From: an uncultured Treponema sp.
GTDB taxonomy: Bacteria; Spirochaetota; Spirochaetia; Treponematales; Treponemataceae
DNA: 27,664 nt
Direction of reading: 5' to 3'
Assembly (NCBI GenBank): GCA_937885475.1
Contig: CAKZZR010000115.1
Span: forward strand, 1 to 27,664
The position numbers and the translations under genes are program-made. The notes beneath the pieces were generated by a model, which did no database searches, had not been told where the DNA came from, and saw only the letters and a program-made list of their open reading frames with translations. This document shows, piece by piece, positions 13,603 through 21,144 of the stretch; positions within the stretch are counted from its first letter, which is position 1; each line of letters begins with the position of its first letter.

Positions 13603-15555
13603 ATGGCAGATTTGTTTGACGTAGACGAGGCGGCAGATGAAAGCCGCCGTGCGCTCCGCGTAAAGGAGCTTGTTCCGCTCATAAAAAAATATCAGGAATC
13701 CTATTACAACGGTGAAGGAGAGATTTCGGACGCGGAATTTGACGCGCTCTGGGATGAGCTTAAGACGCTCGATCCGGAAAACGAGATTCTTAAAAAAGTC
13801 GGCGCGGATTCCGGCAACTTCAAAAAAACGCCCCACATAATGCCCATGGGAAGTCAGGAAAAGGCCGCTGACCCTGAGCAGTTCCTTGTCTGGGCAGAAA
13901 GGCATGTGTACCCGGAATATCTTGTTGAATACAAGCTTGATGGCGCTTCTCTTGAGCTGCAATACGAGGACGGACGACTTGTTCGAGCCGTAACCCGCGG
14001 AGACGGCTCCATTGGCGACGATATAACCGAAAACGCCCGCAAGATGAGCGGCGTGCTTCCGTTTCTGTATGATACCAACGGAAACCTCATTCATTTTACC
14101 GGCGGAGTTCGCGGCGAGGTCATCATGACCCACGAGGTTCACCGCACTAAATTCAGCGACAAGGCAAACTGCCGCAATGCCGCCAACGGACTTATGAAGC
14201 GCAAGGACGGAGAGGGAAGCGAATTCCTTACGCTCATCACCTACGACGCGCTTTCTGTGTCGGGAGAGCAGCCCTTTGCTGACGAAGAAGAAAAAATTAA
14301 GTGGCTTTCAGCCTGCGGGTTTAAGACGGTCGTGCTCAAAATTTGCGCGTCGCCCGATGAGGTCATTGCCTACCGAGCGTCCGTCATGGAGAAGCGCAAA
14401 GCGCTTGATTTTGATATTGATGGTCTTGTGGTTAAGGAACGGACGATTAATTTTTCGGACGCAAGCCGTGCGCGCCCTGACAGGCAGATTGCCTTTAAAT
14501 TCAGCCTTGAGGAGGCAGTTTCTACGCTCCGCAAGGTTGAATGGAGCATAAACGGAGGAACCTACACGCCGGTCGCTGTTTTTGATGAGGTTGAGCTGAA
14601 CGGAACTGTCGTGCAGCGGGCAAGCCTTGCGAATCCCGACACGATGCGTGCGCTTGGCGTAAGGCTTGGCTGCAAGGTGGTTGTCGTTAAGCGAGGCGAG
14701 ATAATTCCAAAAATTGAGCGTGCCATGCACGATAATTCCAGCATGGAGACCGATGTTTCTGTGCCGGAACGCTGCGAGACTTGCGGAACTCCTCTTAAGG
14801 ACGAAGGCTCCCGCCTGTTCTGCCCGAACAAAAAATGCGGAAAGCGCGTCCTGCATCAGCTGATGAAGTGGGTGCAGACGCTTGATATACGCGATTTGGG
14901 AGAGACTTTGGTGCAGGCGCTCTTTGCCAGCGGAAAGGTTCGCTCGATTTCTGATTTGTACACTCTTACCGAGGAGGATTTGACACCGTTCTTTTTGAAC
15001 GAGCAGAGCATAGCCGCCGAAAAAAAATCCCTCGGCGCGCAGAAGGTTCTGCTTTCCATTCAGAACAGGCGGCGCATTCCGCTTCCTGTGTATATCGCCG
15101 GCTTTGATATTGAGGGAATCGGCGAAACCACGGTGGAAAAACTTGTTTCCGCCGGCTTCAACACGGTGGAAAAACTGCTTGCCATGACGACGGAGCAGGC
15201 GGCTCAAGTCTACGGTTTTGCAGAGACTATGGCGGCAATTGCCGTGGAAGGTCTTTCTGAGAACGCCGAGGAAATCCGCCGCCTTTCGCAGTCCGTTATA
15301 ACGGTTGAAACAAGCTCCGGAGGAAAGCTTGAGGGAAAGTCCTTCTGCTTTACCGGCGAACTTTCTATAAAGCGGAGCGAGGCTGAAAAGCTGGTCAAGG
15401 AAAACGGCGGCACCTGCAAGTCCTCGGTAACAAAGGATTTGTCATATCTGGTCACGAACGACACATCGAGCGGCTCCTCAAAAAATCAGAAGGCGGCAAA
15501 GCTTGGCATTCCCGTTATTGACGAGGCCGCATTCATTGCATTGCTTAAGGAATAG
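13603..15555 (+). CDS. ligA: NAD-dependent DNA ligase
   Basis: LigA seals nicks in duplex DNA during replication and repair using NAD+. Numbering from the ATG at 13603 (650 residues), the adenylated lysine is K111 in KLDGAS, followed by TRGDG and the D-I-D-G-L-V-V-K motif near 271-278. An OB-fold, a four-cysteine zinc finger (C391, C394, C407, C412), helix-hairpin-helix repeats, and a C-terminal BRCT domain (about 573-648, with FCFTGEL and NGGTCKSSVTKD) complete the standard order. Length is normal. An upstream in-frame TTG at 13588, inside trmB, would add five residues; I prefer the ATG one base after the trmB stop, although neither has a strong ribosome site. All key residues are present, so it should be the functional replicative ligase. 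Confidence 0.95.
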   Translation: MADLFDVDEAADESRRALRVKELVPLIKKYQESYYNGEGEISDAEFDALWDELKTLDPENEILKKVGADSGNFKKTPHIMPMGSQEKAADPEQFLVWAERHVYPEYLVEYKLDGASLELQYEDGRLVRAVTRGDGSIGDDITENARKMSGVLPFLYDTNGNLIHFTGGVRGEVIMTHEVHRTKFSDKANCRNAANGLMKRKDGEGSEFLTLITYDALSVSGEQPFADEEEKIKWLSACGFKTVVLKICASPDEVIAYRASVMEKRKALDFDIDGLVVKERTINFSDASRARPDRQIAFKFSLEEAVSTLRKVEWSINGGTYTPVAVFDEVELNGTVVQRASLANPDTMRALGVRLGCKVVVVKRGEIIPKIERAMHDNSSMETDVSVPERCETCGTPLKDEGSRLFCPNKKCGKRVLHQLMKWVQTLDIRDLGETLVQALFASGKVRSISDLYTLTEEDLTPFFLNEQSIAAEKKSLGAQKVLLSIQNRRRIPLPVYIAGFDIEGIGETTVEKLVSAGFNTVEKLLAMTTEQAAQVYGFAETMAAIAVEGLSENAEEIRRLSQSVITVETSSGGKLEGKSFCFTGELSIKRSEAEKLVKENGGTCKSSVTKDLSYLVTNDTSSGSSKNQKAAKLGIPVIDEAAFIALLKE

Positions 15556-15556
15556 C

Positions 15557-16165
15557 ATGAAGGCAAAAAAACTGCGCTCCGCATTCTTTTCTGTTCTCGT
15601 GCTGACCTTCAGCTTTATCCTTGTGTGGAATGGCTTTAATTTTTTGGTGAGTTTTTTTTCATATGCGGCGGTTTCTCCTGATTCCCATCAGGTGCTGCGG
15701 GTCATCCTATATGGTTCCAGCAACACGCCTGAAGGCGACACTGTGAGCGCAAAAATCGCCGTCCTGAACCGGCAGGGAGACGACATAGCGGTTATTGAGC
15801 GCTCCTGGCCGGCATCGTTTCTTGCAGTGGATTTTTCTACTGCGGAATTCGGGGACAAAATCTATTCCTTCCCTGAAAAAATCTACGGAACGAATTCCGT
15901 AATCCCGCGCCATGCGTTTTTTATGAACAGAAGACCGGGAACGAACCTGGCTCCGTACTATCTGGAGAACCGGCGCTGCCTTTTTGGAAACGACGAGAGG
16001 GAGCAGAAAAATCTGTATAAGATTGCAAATTTCGCGCTGAGTCCCTTTTCTGTCCTGATAACGGGCTTTTCAAAAAAATACACGGTGAACTTGGCCGCGT
16101 GCGAGGCGGGCATTTATTACGGCGTTTTTGTGGAAAACGGAACGCTTGCGCTGCGCCGGGAATGA
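15557..16165 (+). CDS. Single-pass membrane protein of unknown function
   Basis: This 202-residue protein has a basic N-terminus (MKAKKLRS) and one hydrophobic segment at about 8-38. It is likely a signal anchor, with the rest outside the cytoplasmic membrane. No family is recognised. The exported part is rich in aromatic residues and predicted strands, with no catalytic signature. The start was placed at the ATG one base after the ligA stop, because AAGGAA precedes it and the signal anchor then begins correctly; a longer frame inside ligA is unlikely to be used. It is the last gene of the plus-strand operon, facing the M23 gene. No strong terminator is visible in the 84-base gap. Confidence 0.7.
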   Translation: MKAKKLRSAFFSVLVLTFSFILVWNGFNFLVSFFSYAAVSPDSHQVLRVILYGSSNTPEGDTVSAKIAVLNRQGDDIAVIERSWPASFLAVDFSTAEFGDKIYSFPEKIYGTNSVIPRHAFFMNRRPGTNLAPYYLENRRCLFGNDEREQKNLYKIANFALSPFSVLITGFSKKYTVNLAACEAGIYYGVFVENGTLALRRE

Positions 16166-16249
16166 CGCGCCCTCTTTTTATGTGCTTTTTTATGCCTCAC
16201 GCCGGCCTTGCATTTTTGCTGTACGTGCATGGGCGACGCTTTGTCTGTT

Positions 16250-17236
16250 TCATTCCGCGGCGGTAAGTGCAAAATCCTGAAGGAAGAATTCCGGTGAGAC
16301 GGCGGCTCCGTTCAGTCGGACTTCCCAAAGAAACGGATGCGCGTCCTTTTCCTGCCCTGAGCCGGAGAGCGCGATTTTTTCGCCCTGACGCACGCTTTCT
16401 CCTTCCCTGACGTTCAGCGAGCCAAGATTTTTATAGACGGAATACAGTCCCGGCAGATGCTCAATTGCGACCGTCCAGCCGTTTGCACCTGCAAATTCTG
16501 CAAAGCGAACCCTTCCGTCCGAGACCGCAAAAATTTCCGTGTTGTCGGGAAGCTGATATTCGTTTCCGGTGGTCAGAATCGTCCTTGTGGTTCCGCTGGA
16601 ATAGGTCTGGCTCCGCTTTTGAGCGAAGGAAGAGGCTTTTACAGCGTTTTTTAGCGGAAGAACGAACGCTTTCTGCGAAAAAATGCCGTTCTCGTCAACC
16701 GTTTCTATGACATCAAGCAGTTTCTGCTGCTGGGTAACGCGCTCCGCTGTCATTCCTGGGTTTTGCACCGGCTCCAAAGGCACTGCCACTCCGGCATCAG
16801 GATTCTCTGCCTCTGGTTTTATAGTGAGCGGAAGAATCAGCTCCTTGGCGTTCTCGCCGGGAATTCCTGCCGAAAAAATGATTTTAAGCGAATAGTCCGC
16901 GCCCGTGGAAACCTCCGTTCCCACCGGAACTGCGGCGAGCATTTCCGGCGTGGAAAGCCGCTTTGTGCGCGAATTCAGAAAATAGAACTGCGCGGTCTCA
17001 ATGCGCTTGTCGTCGCGGTACAGCTGCAGCACCGCCTTTACGTCCTGTGCGCCCTTCTTTTTGGGGGAGCGCAGAATTTTCATGCTAAGGCGTGCAAAAA
17101 CAGCTCCGCCATATGAAGCGGTCTCGTTGTACATAACCGCTCCGTTGTAATTCTCATTCTGAAAGGCAACGTGAGCCGGAAACGCCTGAAAGAGGGCGAG
17201 GCTCAGAATAATGGTCAGTAGACAGGTTCTTTTCAT
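16250..17236 (-). CDS. Exported M23/LytM-domain protein lacking the zinc ligands
   Basis: This 328-residue protein has a signal peptide (about 1-21), an N-terminal beta-rich domain, and an M23 (LytM) fold at about 215-318 (FAVSDGRVRFAEF, then WTVAIEHLPGLYSVYKNLGS, then VREGESVRQGEKIALSGSG). Active enzymes bind zinc through H and D in HxGxD and a final HxH. Here the first site reads T222-T-G-N-E226, the H of the YaHL position is N270, and the last motif is P301-F-L303-W-E-V. It is thus probably not a peptidase. By analogy with EnvC and NlpD, whose degenerate LytM domains activate cell-wall amidases, it could regulate cell-wall cleavage. AGAGGAA precedes the ATG. It is the last gene after recJ, 23 bases downstream. 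Confidence 0.85.
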   Translation of the reverse strand: MKRTCLLTIILSLALFQAFPAHVAFQNENYNGAVMYNETASYGGAVFARLSMKILRSPKKKGAQDVKAVLQLYRDDKRIETAQFYFLNSRTKRLSTPEMLAAVPVGTEVSTGADYSLKIIFSAGIPGENAKELILPLTIKPEAENPDAGVAVPLEPVQNPGMTAERVTQQQKLLDVIETVDENGIFSQKAFVLPLKNAVKASSFAQKRSQTYSSGTTRTILTTGNEYQLPDNTEIFAVSDGRVRFAEFAGANGWTVAIEHLPGLYSVYKNLGSLNVREGESVRQGEKIALSGSGQEKDAHPFLWEVRLNGAAVSPEFFLQDFALTAAE

Positions 17237-17252
17237 AAATTCCTCTTTTTTT

Positions 17253-17273
17253 GCGCTGATTACAGCGTTTTTT
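17253..17273 (+). terminator. Intrinsic terminator pointing against the recJ operon
   Basis: GCGCTG-ATTA-CAGCG plus the G-T pair gives a 5-6 bp GC-rich stem with a four-base loop, followed by six T on the plus strand. It overlaps the recJ stop codon. No plus-strand gene ends nearby, so it would only act on antisense or readthrough transcripts coming from the ligA operon. Confidence 0.45.
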
Positions 17274-19410
17274 CTGTGTCCAGCAGTATCATCTGCGGCG
17301 TTACGTTTCCGTTGAATGTGTTCCGCGACACGGTATAGAGAATGCTCAGACTGTCGCCGGTTCTGAAATCCCGGTTCAGGCGCTCCGCTTCTCCCCAGAA
17401 CATTGCGGGAAACTTGAATTTGCCGCAGTCAAAGACAAGCTTAAGGTGCTGGCGCTCGCTTTTTCCTACGATTACAGCGTCCTGCACCCTGAGTGATTTT
17501 GACATGAACAGCAGGTCTCCGTTTCCTTCACCGAAGGGCTCAAACAAATCGATGACCTTGAGGAGTTCCGGCGTTATGTACTCACTCGGAAGCTCCGCGT
17601 CAACCTCAACGGCAGACTCCTGCTCGTCAAGCGTAAGACTGGATGCCAGCGAGAATGCTTTTTGCATAAAATCGTTCAGTTTCTGCTTTTCAAAACTGAA
17701 TCCCGCAGCCGCATTGTGCCCGCCGTGATTTATAAAAAAATCACCAAAGGAGTCCAGAAAATCCGTCGCGATGCAGTTTCGGCAGCTGCGCATTGAGCCT
17801 ACAGCCGTAGTTCCGTCCTCTGTAAACGTTATGGCAATGGCTGGCACATTGTATTTCTGCATGATTTTTGCCGCAAGAATGCCGGTTATGCCACGGTTAA
17901 TGCGCGGGTCGACGACGATGCAGAGCTTTCCGTTGAATTTTTTGAAATTTTCCTCGGCCTGCTTTGCCGTGTACAGCTCTCCGTCGGAAACATAGATTTT
18001 GCGCTGCTCATTAAGTGCGATGATTTTGTCGGCAAGGGCGTTGCGTTCTGATGCATCGTCGGAGATAAGCAGGTTCAGCGAAAGGTCTGACTGACCCATC
18101 CTGCCGGAGGCGTTCAGAGCGGGAATCAGTTTCCACGAAAGGTCGGTGGAGGTGATCGTCTTTCCGGCAAGCTCCATGCGGGCAAGCAGTTCGGCAATGC
18201 CTTTACGTCTCTTTCCTGAATTTATGGCGCTGAGCGCGTTCTTTACAAAAATGCGGTTCTCGTTCTTCATTGGCATTATGTCCGCCAGGGCGGCAATGCC
18301 CACCAGCTGCATGTCCTGTGCGGAATCTGTCTCGTGCTTGGGGTAGTGCTTTGCCTGTGATTTTTCTGCAAAGGTCACGAAGATATTGTAGAAGCCCTGA
18401 ATCTCAGTCATGGCTTCCTCTGCATACCGCGCGATTTTTGAAAGCTCCTTTATGTCTGTAAGCGACTTGTTCTGAACGGAAGGAATGAGCTTTGCAATTT
18501 CAGGCTGCAAGTCCAGCACCTGAAAGTCAACACCGCTACCGAACAGTTCACGCAGGTGTGCCTTTACAAGCTTTTCGTTCCATACAAAAATCTGCTCGCC
18601 GCGCAAAAAATCCGCCAGCGTCGTGTCATAGATTGAGTATTCCCCCGGCAGGAACGTCTTTGACCATGTTTTTTTCTGAATTAGGTTCCTCGTCTTTATG
18701 CAGTCAACGCGGAATGTTCCGTCCTGATTCTTATGCACGTCAAGCAGTGCGATGTCCTGATTGTAAAAATCCGATTTGCTGAACCTTAGCGCCGAAACGA
18801 GTTTGTAGGCTACTGCCGCGCCGGAAATGTCCTTGAATGGGTACCCGGAATCCTCCATTTTTGGGTCAAGGAAGATTGTCGCGTCGGGCAGTGCTTCCGG
18901 CGGGTTGTGGTGGTCGGTTACGATAACGTCCAGCCCCAGCTTTCGCGCGTATGCAATTTCCTTCACGTTGCTGATTCCGCAGTCAACCGTTATGATGAGC
19001 GAACCGTAGCCGCCTGTTGATTTCATGAATTCATCCACAGCCTCGATGGAAAGTCCATATGCGTCCTCGCCGACCGGAAGTCTCCATTGCACGTCCAAGC
19101 CCTGAGCCTTCAGATAACCGTACAGAATCGCCGTGCTGGTAACGCCGTCCACATCCTTGTCGCCAAAAATAAGAACCTTTTCGCCTTCCTCAATTGCATC
19201 CGTTATGCGGCTTACAGCATCCTCCATTGCATTGAACAAAAAAGGTTGATGGGTAAAACGCTTGTCGTTCTCAAGATAGTACATGATGTCCTGTCCGCTG
19301 GTAATGCCGCGGCGGGCAAGAATGGACGCTTCCAACAACTCAACGCCGAACCGGTTGTGCAGGTTCATGACCGTCTCTTTGGAAACTGCTTTTTTTGTGA
19401 ATGTCTTCAA
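17260..19410 (-). CDS. recJ: Single-stranded-DNA-specific exonuclease RecJ with a large insertion
   Basis: RecJ degrades single-stranded DNA 5' to 3' in recombination and mismatch repair. The 716-residue protein has the DHH-family motifs: D84-K-D86-V-D88, TVDCG (D143), TDHHNP (D166-H-H), ADIMP (D377), and the DHHA1 motif GGHNAAAG at 563-570. About 155 extra residues (roughly 210-365) sit between the third and fourth motifs, making the protein some 140 residues longer than E. coli RecJ. The start is a TTG chosen because AAAGGA lies seven to eight bases upstream and overlaps the preceding gene's stop. It lies 11 bases after the phosphorylase gene and 23 before the M23 gene. The catalytic core is intact. 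Confidence 0.93.
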   Translation of the reverse strand: MKTFTKKAVSKETVMNLHNRFGVELLEASILARRGITSGQDIMYYLENDKRFTHQPFLFNAMEDAVSRITDAIEEGEKVLIFGDKDVDGVTSTAILYGYLKAQGLDVQWRLPVGEDAYGLSIEAVDEFMKSTGGYGSLIITVDCGISNVKEIAYARKLGLDVIVTDHHNPPEALPDATIFLDPKMEDSGYPFKDISGAAVAYKLVSALRFSKSDFYNQDIALLDVHKNQDGTFRVDCIKTRNLIQKKTWSKTFLPGEYSIYDTTLADFLRGEQIFVWNEKLVKAHLRELFGSGVDFQVLDLQPEIAKLIPSVQNKSLTDIKELSKIARYAEEAMTEIQGFYNIFVTFAEKSQAKHYPKHETDSAQDMQLVGIAALADIMPMKNENRIFVKNALSAINSGKRRKGIAELLARMELAGKTITSTDLSWKLIPALNASGRMGQSDLSLNLLISDDASERNALADKIIALNEQRKIYVSDGELYTAKQAEENFKKFNGKLCIVVDPRINRGITGILAAKIMQKYNVPAIAITFTEDGTTAVGSMRSCRNCIATDFLDSFGDFFINHGGHNAAAGFSFEKQKLNDFMQKAFSLASSLTLDEQESAVEVDAELPSEYITPELLKVIDLFEPFGEGNGDLLFMSKSLRVQDAVIVGKSERQHLKLVFDCGKFKFPAMFWGEAERLNRDFRTGDSLSILYTVSRNTFNGNVTPQMILLDTEKTL

Positions 19411-19421
19411 TTTATGTTCCT

Positions 19422-20786
19422 TTACGAATTTAGTACGGTTTCATAGATGAGCGGCTGCTTTTTGGGCGGCTCGGCGGAATAGCTTACGGCCTTTTTCAGC
19501 TGCTCGGTACCGTCCGCAACGCTTTCGGCGTTCTTTCCGTAGATTTCCATGAGAACGTCGCCCTTGTGTACGTAGTCGCCGCTTACCGCTCTAAGGATTA
19601 TGCCTGCTTCTGCACAGACGCTGTCGGTGGTTTTGCTCCGTCCTACGCCCAATGTAACGCCTGCCATGCCGGTCTTGTAGCTTTCTATAAAAATGTAGCC
19701 GTCCTGTTCCGCTGTAAGTACGGAAGAAAAAGGGGAGCGGCGCTTTCCGTACTGCGCCTCAAGCTCTGCGGGTGAGCCTCCCTGAGCGGCAACGTTTTTC
19801 ATAAAAAGCTCATAGGCTTTGCCGCTCTGCACGGCGTTTTCTGCCAGCGCGCGGGCTTCCTCCCTGTCCTTTGCCTTGCCAGCAAGCAGAATCATCTCTG
19901 CACTCAGCGCGTACGTTTCTTCCATTACGTCGGCAGGTCCTGTTCCCTTAAGACAGTCCATGGTCTCCTCTATCTCAAGGAAGTTTCCTATTTTTTTGCC
20001 GAGCGGCGTGTCCATGTTCGTGATGAGCGCCACCGCCTTTTTTTTCATCGCGCAGGCAGTGCTGACCAATGAGTGCGCAAGTTCCCGTGCGTCCTCCCGG
20101 CTTTTCATGAATGCGCCGGAGCCGCTTTTTATATCGAATACGAGGCAGTCCGAGCCTTCAGCAACCTTTTTGGAAAGAATGCTTGCCGTGATGAGCGGAA
20201 TGGATTCCACCGTGCCGGTTACATCGCGGAGCGCATACAGCAGACGGTCAGCGGGAACGATTTCCTTGGTCTGCCCGGTCATGGCATAGCCGTCTTCGGC
20301 AATCAGCGCCTTGAATTTTTCTGGAGAAAGCTGCACGGTGTAGCCGTTTATGGATTCAAGTTTGTCGAGCGTGCCTCCCGTGTGTCCGAGCGCACGCCCG
20401 CTCATCATCGGAATCTGAACGCCGCAGGAAGCCACGATGGGGGCGAGGGGAAGAGAGATTTTGTCGCCCACGCCGCCCGTTGAATGCTTGTCTACAAAAG
20501 GTCCGTGCAAGCCTTTGTCCTCCTGGTCGTGCAGGTCAATCACGTCGCCGGAATGGAGCATGCATTGGGTAAGGAAGCCGGTTTCCTCTGCGGTCATGCC
20601 GTTAAAATAAACCGCCATCAAAAACGCGGAAATCTGGTATTCCGGTATGGTTCCGCTTACATACCCGTCCACGATGAATTGTATTTCTTCTTTAGAAAGG
20701 ACTGTGGAATCTGCCGTTACCTATTTTCCGTCGGCAGTGCGGGCAAAAAATCCGCGTTTTTTTAAAATGATGTCGGTTGCTCTCAT
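19422..20786 (-). pseudogene. deoA: Pyrimidine-nucleoside (thymidine) phosphorylase gene with an in-frame UAG at codon 22
   Basis: The product would cleave thymidine or uridine with phosphate for nucleoside salvage. Signature segments are intact: VDKHSTGGVGDK, MSGRALGHTGGTLDKLES, and the substrate-binding R, S and K in YALRDVTGTVESIPLITAS...KK. The true start is the ATG at 20784-20786, judged by a strong GGGAGGG site seven bases upstream and by MRATDIILKKR, which matches the family N-terminus. Codon 22 (20721-20723) is TAG. The frame then continues with more family sequence (LSKEEIQFIVDGYVSGTIPEYQ). The only later start is GTG at 20672, with a poor ribosome site; it would drop 38 residues of the dimerisation domain. 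It is either a nonsense mutant or a reinitiated, shortened enzyme (416 residues). It is probably co-transcribed with recJ. Confidence 0.8.
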
Positions 20787-20793
20787 AAAAAGT

Positions 20794-20800
20794 CCCTCCC
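20794..20800 (-). promoter_or_regulatory. Ribosome-binding site fixing the phosphorylase start
   Basis: GGGAGGG on the minus strand lies seven bases from the ATG at 20786. It is the strongest Shine-Dalgarno sequence in the window, which argues that the native start is upstream of the UAG rather than the GTG at 20672. Confidence 0.8.
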
Positions 20801-20902
20801 AAGAATCTTTTTTTGTAGCGAAGTTCATTTATTTTACATCAAAAGCACGGATTGTTCCATATTATTCGTCTGCCTGCCGCACAAAAAGAACGCCCGGACA
20901 TT

Positions 20903-20933
20903 AAAAAAGGCTTCCGCAATTGCAGAAGCCTTT
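20903..20933 (-). terminator. Intrinsic terminator of tRNA-Lys
   Basis: On the minus strand AAAGGCTTC pairs with GAAGCCTTT (9 bp) around a 10-base loop that itself contains GCAATTGC, followed by further T. It begins right at the tRNA 3' end, so it should end the tRNA transcript and separate it from the phosphorylase gene 117 bases downstream. Confidence 0.85.
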
Positions 20934-21005
20934 GAGCTATTCAGGATTCGAACCTGAGACAGCCGCCTTAAAAGGGCGGTGCTCTACCTACTGAGCTAAT
21001 AGCCC
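20933..21005 (-). tRNA. tRNA-Lys (anticodon UUU)
   Basis: The 73 bases fold as a full cloverleaf. GGGCTAT pairs with ATAGCTC (one G-U), the D arm is GCTC-AGTAGGTA-GAGC, the anticodon arm is CCGCC-CTTTTAA-GGCGG, the variable loop has five bases, and the T arm is TCAGG-TTCGAAT-CCTGA. The anticodon TTT occupies 20970-20972 (complement), reading AAA and AAG. The discriminator base is A at 20933. CCA is not encoded, so it must be added by tRNA nucleotidyltransferase. Confidence 0.97.
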
Positions 21006-21029
21006 AAGTTCATTGTCGAACGTGTTTAT

Positions 21030-21058
21030 ACTATATAAAATCCGCCGAAAACTGTCAA
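21030..21058 (-). promoter_or_regulatory. Consensus promoter of tRNA-Lys
   Basis: A perfect TTGACA (21058-21053) and TATAGT (21035-21030) are separated by exactly 17 bases on the minus strand. Transcription should start near 21023, about 18 bases before the tRNA. This is the best promoter match in the window, as expected for a stable RNA. Confidence 0.85.
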
Positions 21059-21097
21059 TATCGGAGAAGGCAAAATCACAAAAAAACTGATTTTTCT

Positions 21098-21124
21098 TTT
21101 ACTATGGCGGTTTTATGTTATAAT
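21098..21124 (+). promoter_or_regulatory. Extended -10 promoter for the GGDEF/recO unit
   Basis: A perfect TATAAT (21119-21124) is preceded by TG one base upstream (21116-21117), forming an extended -10. The -35 is weak (TTTACT at 21098, 15-base spacing, or TTTTAC at 21097). AGGAG at 21134-21138 lies six bases before the GTG start at 21145. Confidence 0.65.
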
Positions 21125-21144
21125 GGAACAGTTAGGAGTTAACA

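Noticed and set aside
12735..13682. Open frame of 315 codons on the minus strand
   Set aside because: It is antisense to the lipoprotein, trmB and ligA start. The product is Arg/Ser/Leu-rich without recognisable structure.
14308..15207. Open frame of 299 codons on the minus strand
   Set aside because: It is antisense to ligA, whose motifs are unmistakable, and has no plausible domain or promoter.
20721..20723. Possible genome-wide recoding of UAG as a sense codon
   Set aside because: TAG is used as the terminal stop by several genes here (12164, 12843, 13599, 15553, 22462 and complement 3011), each followed at once by the next gene start or a gene end, so UAG is a normal stop.
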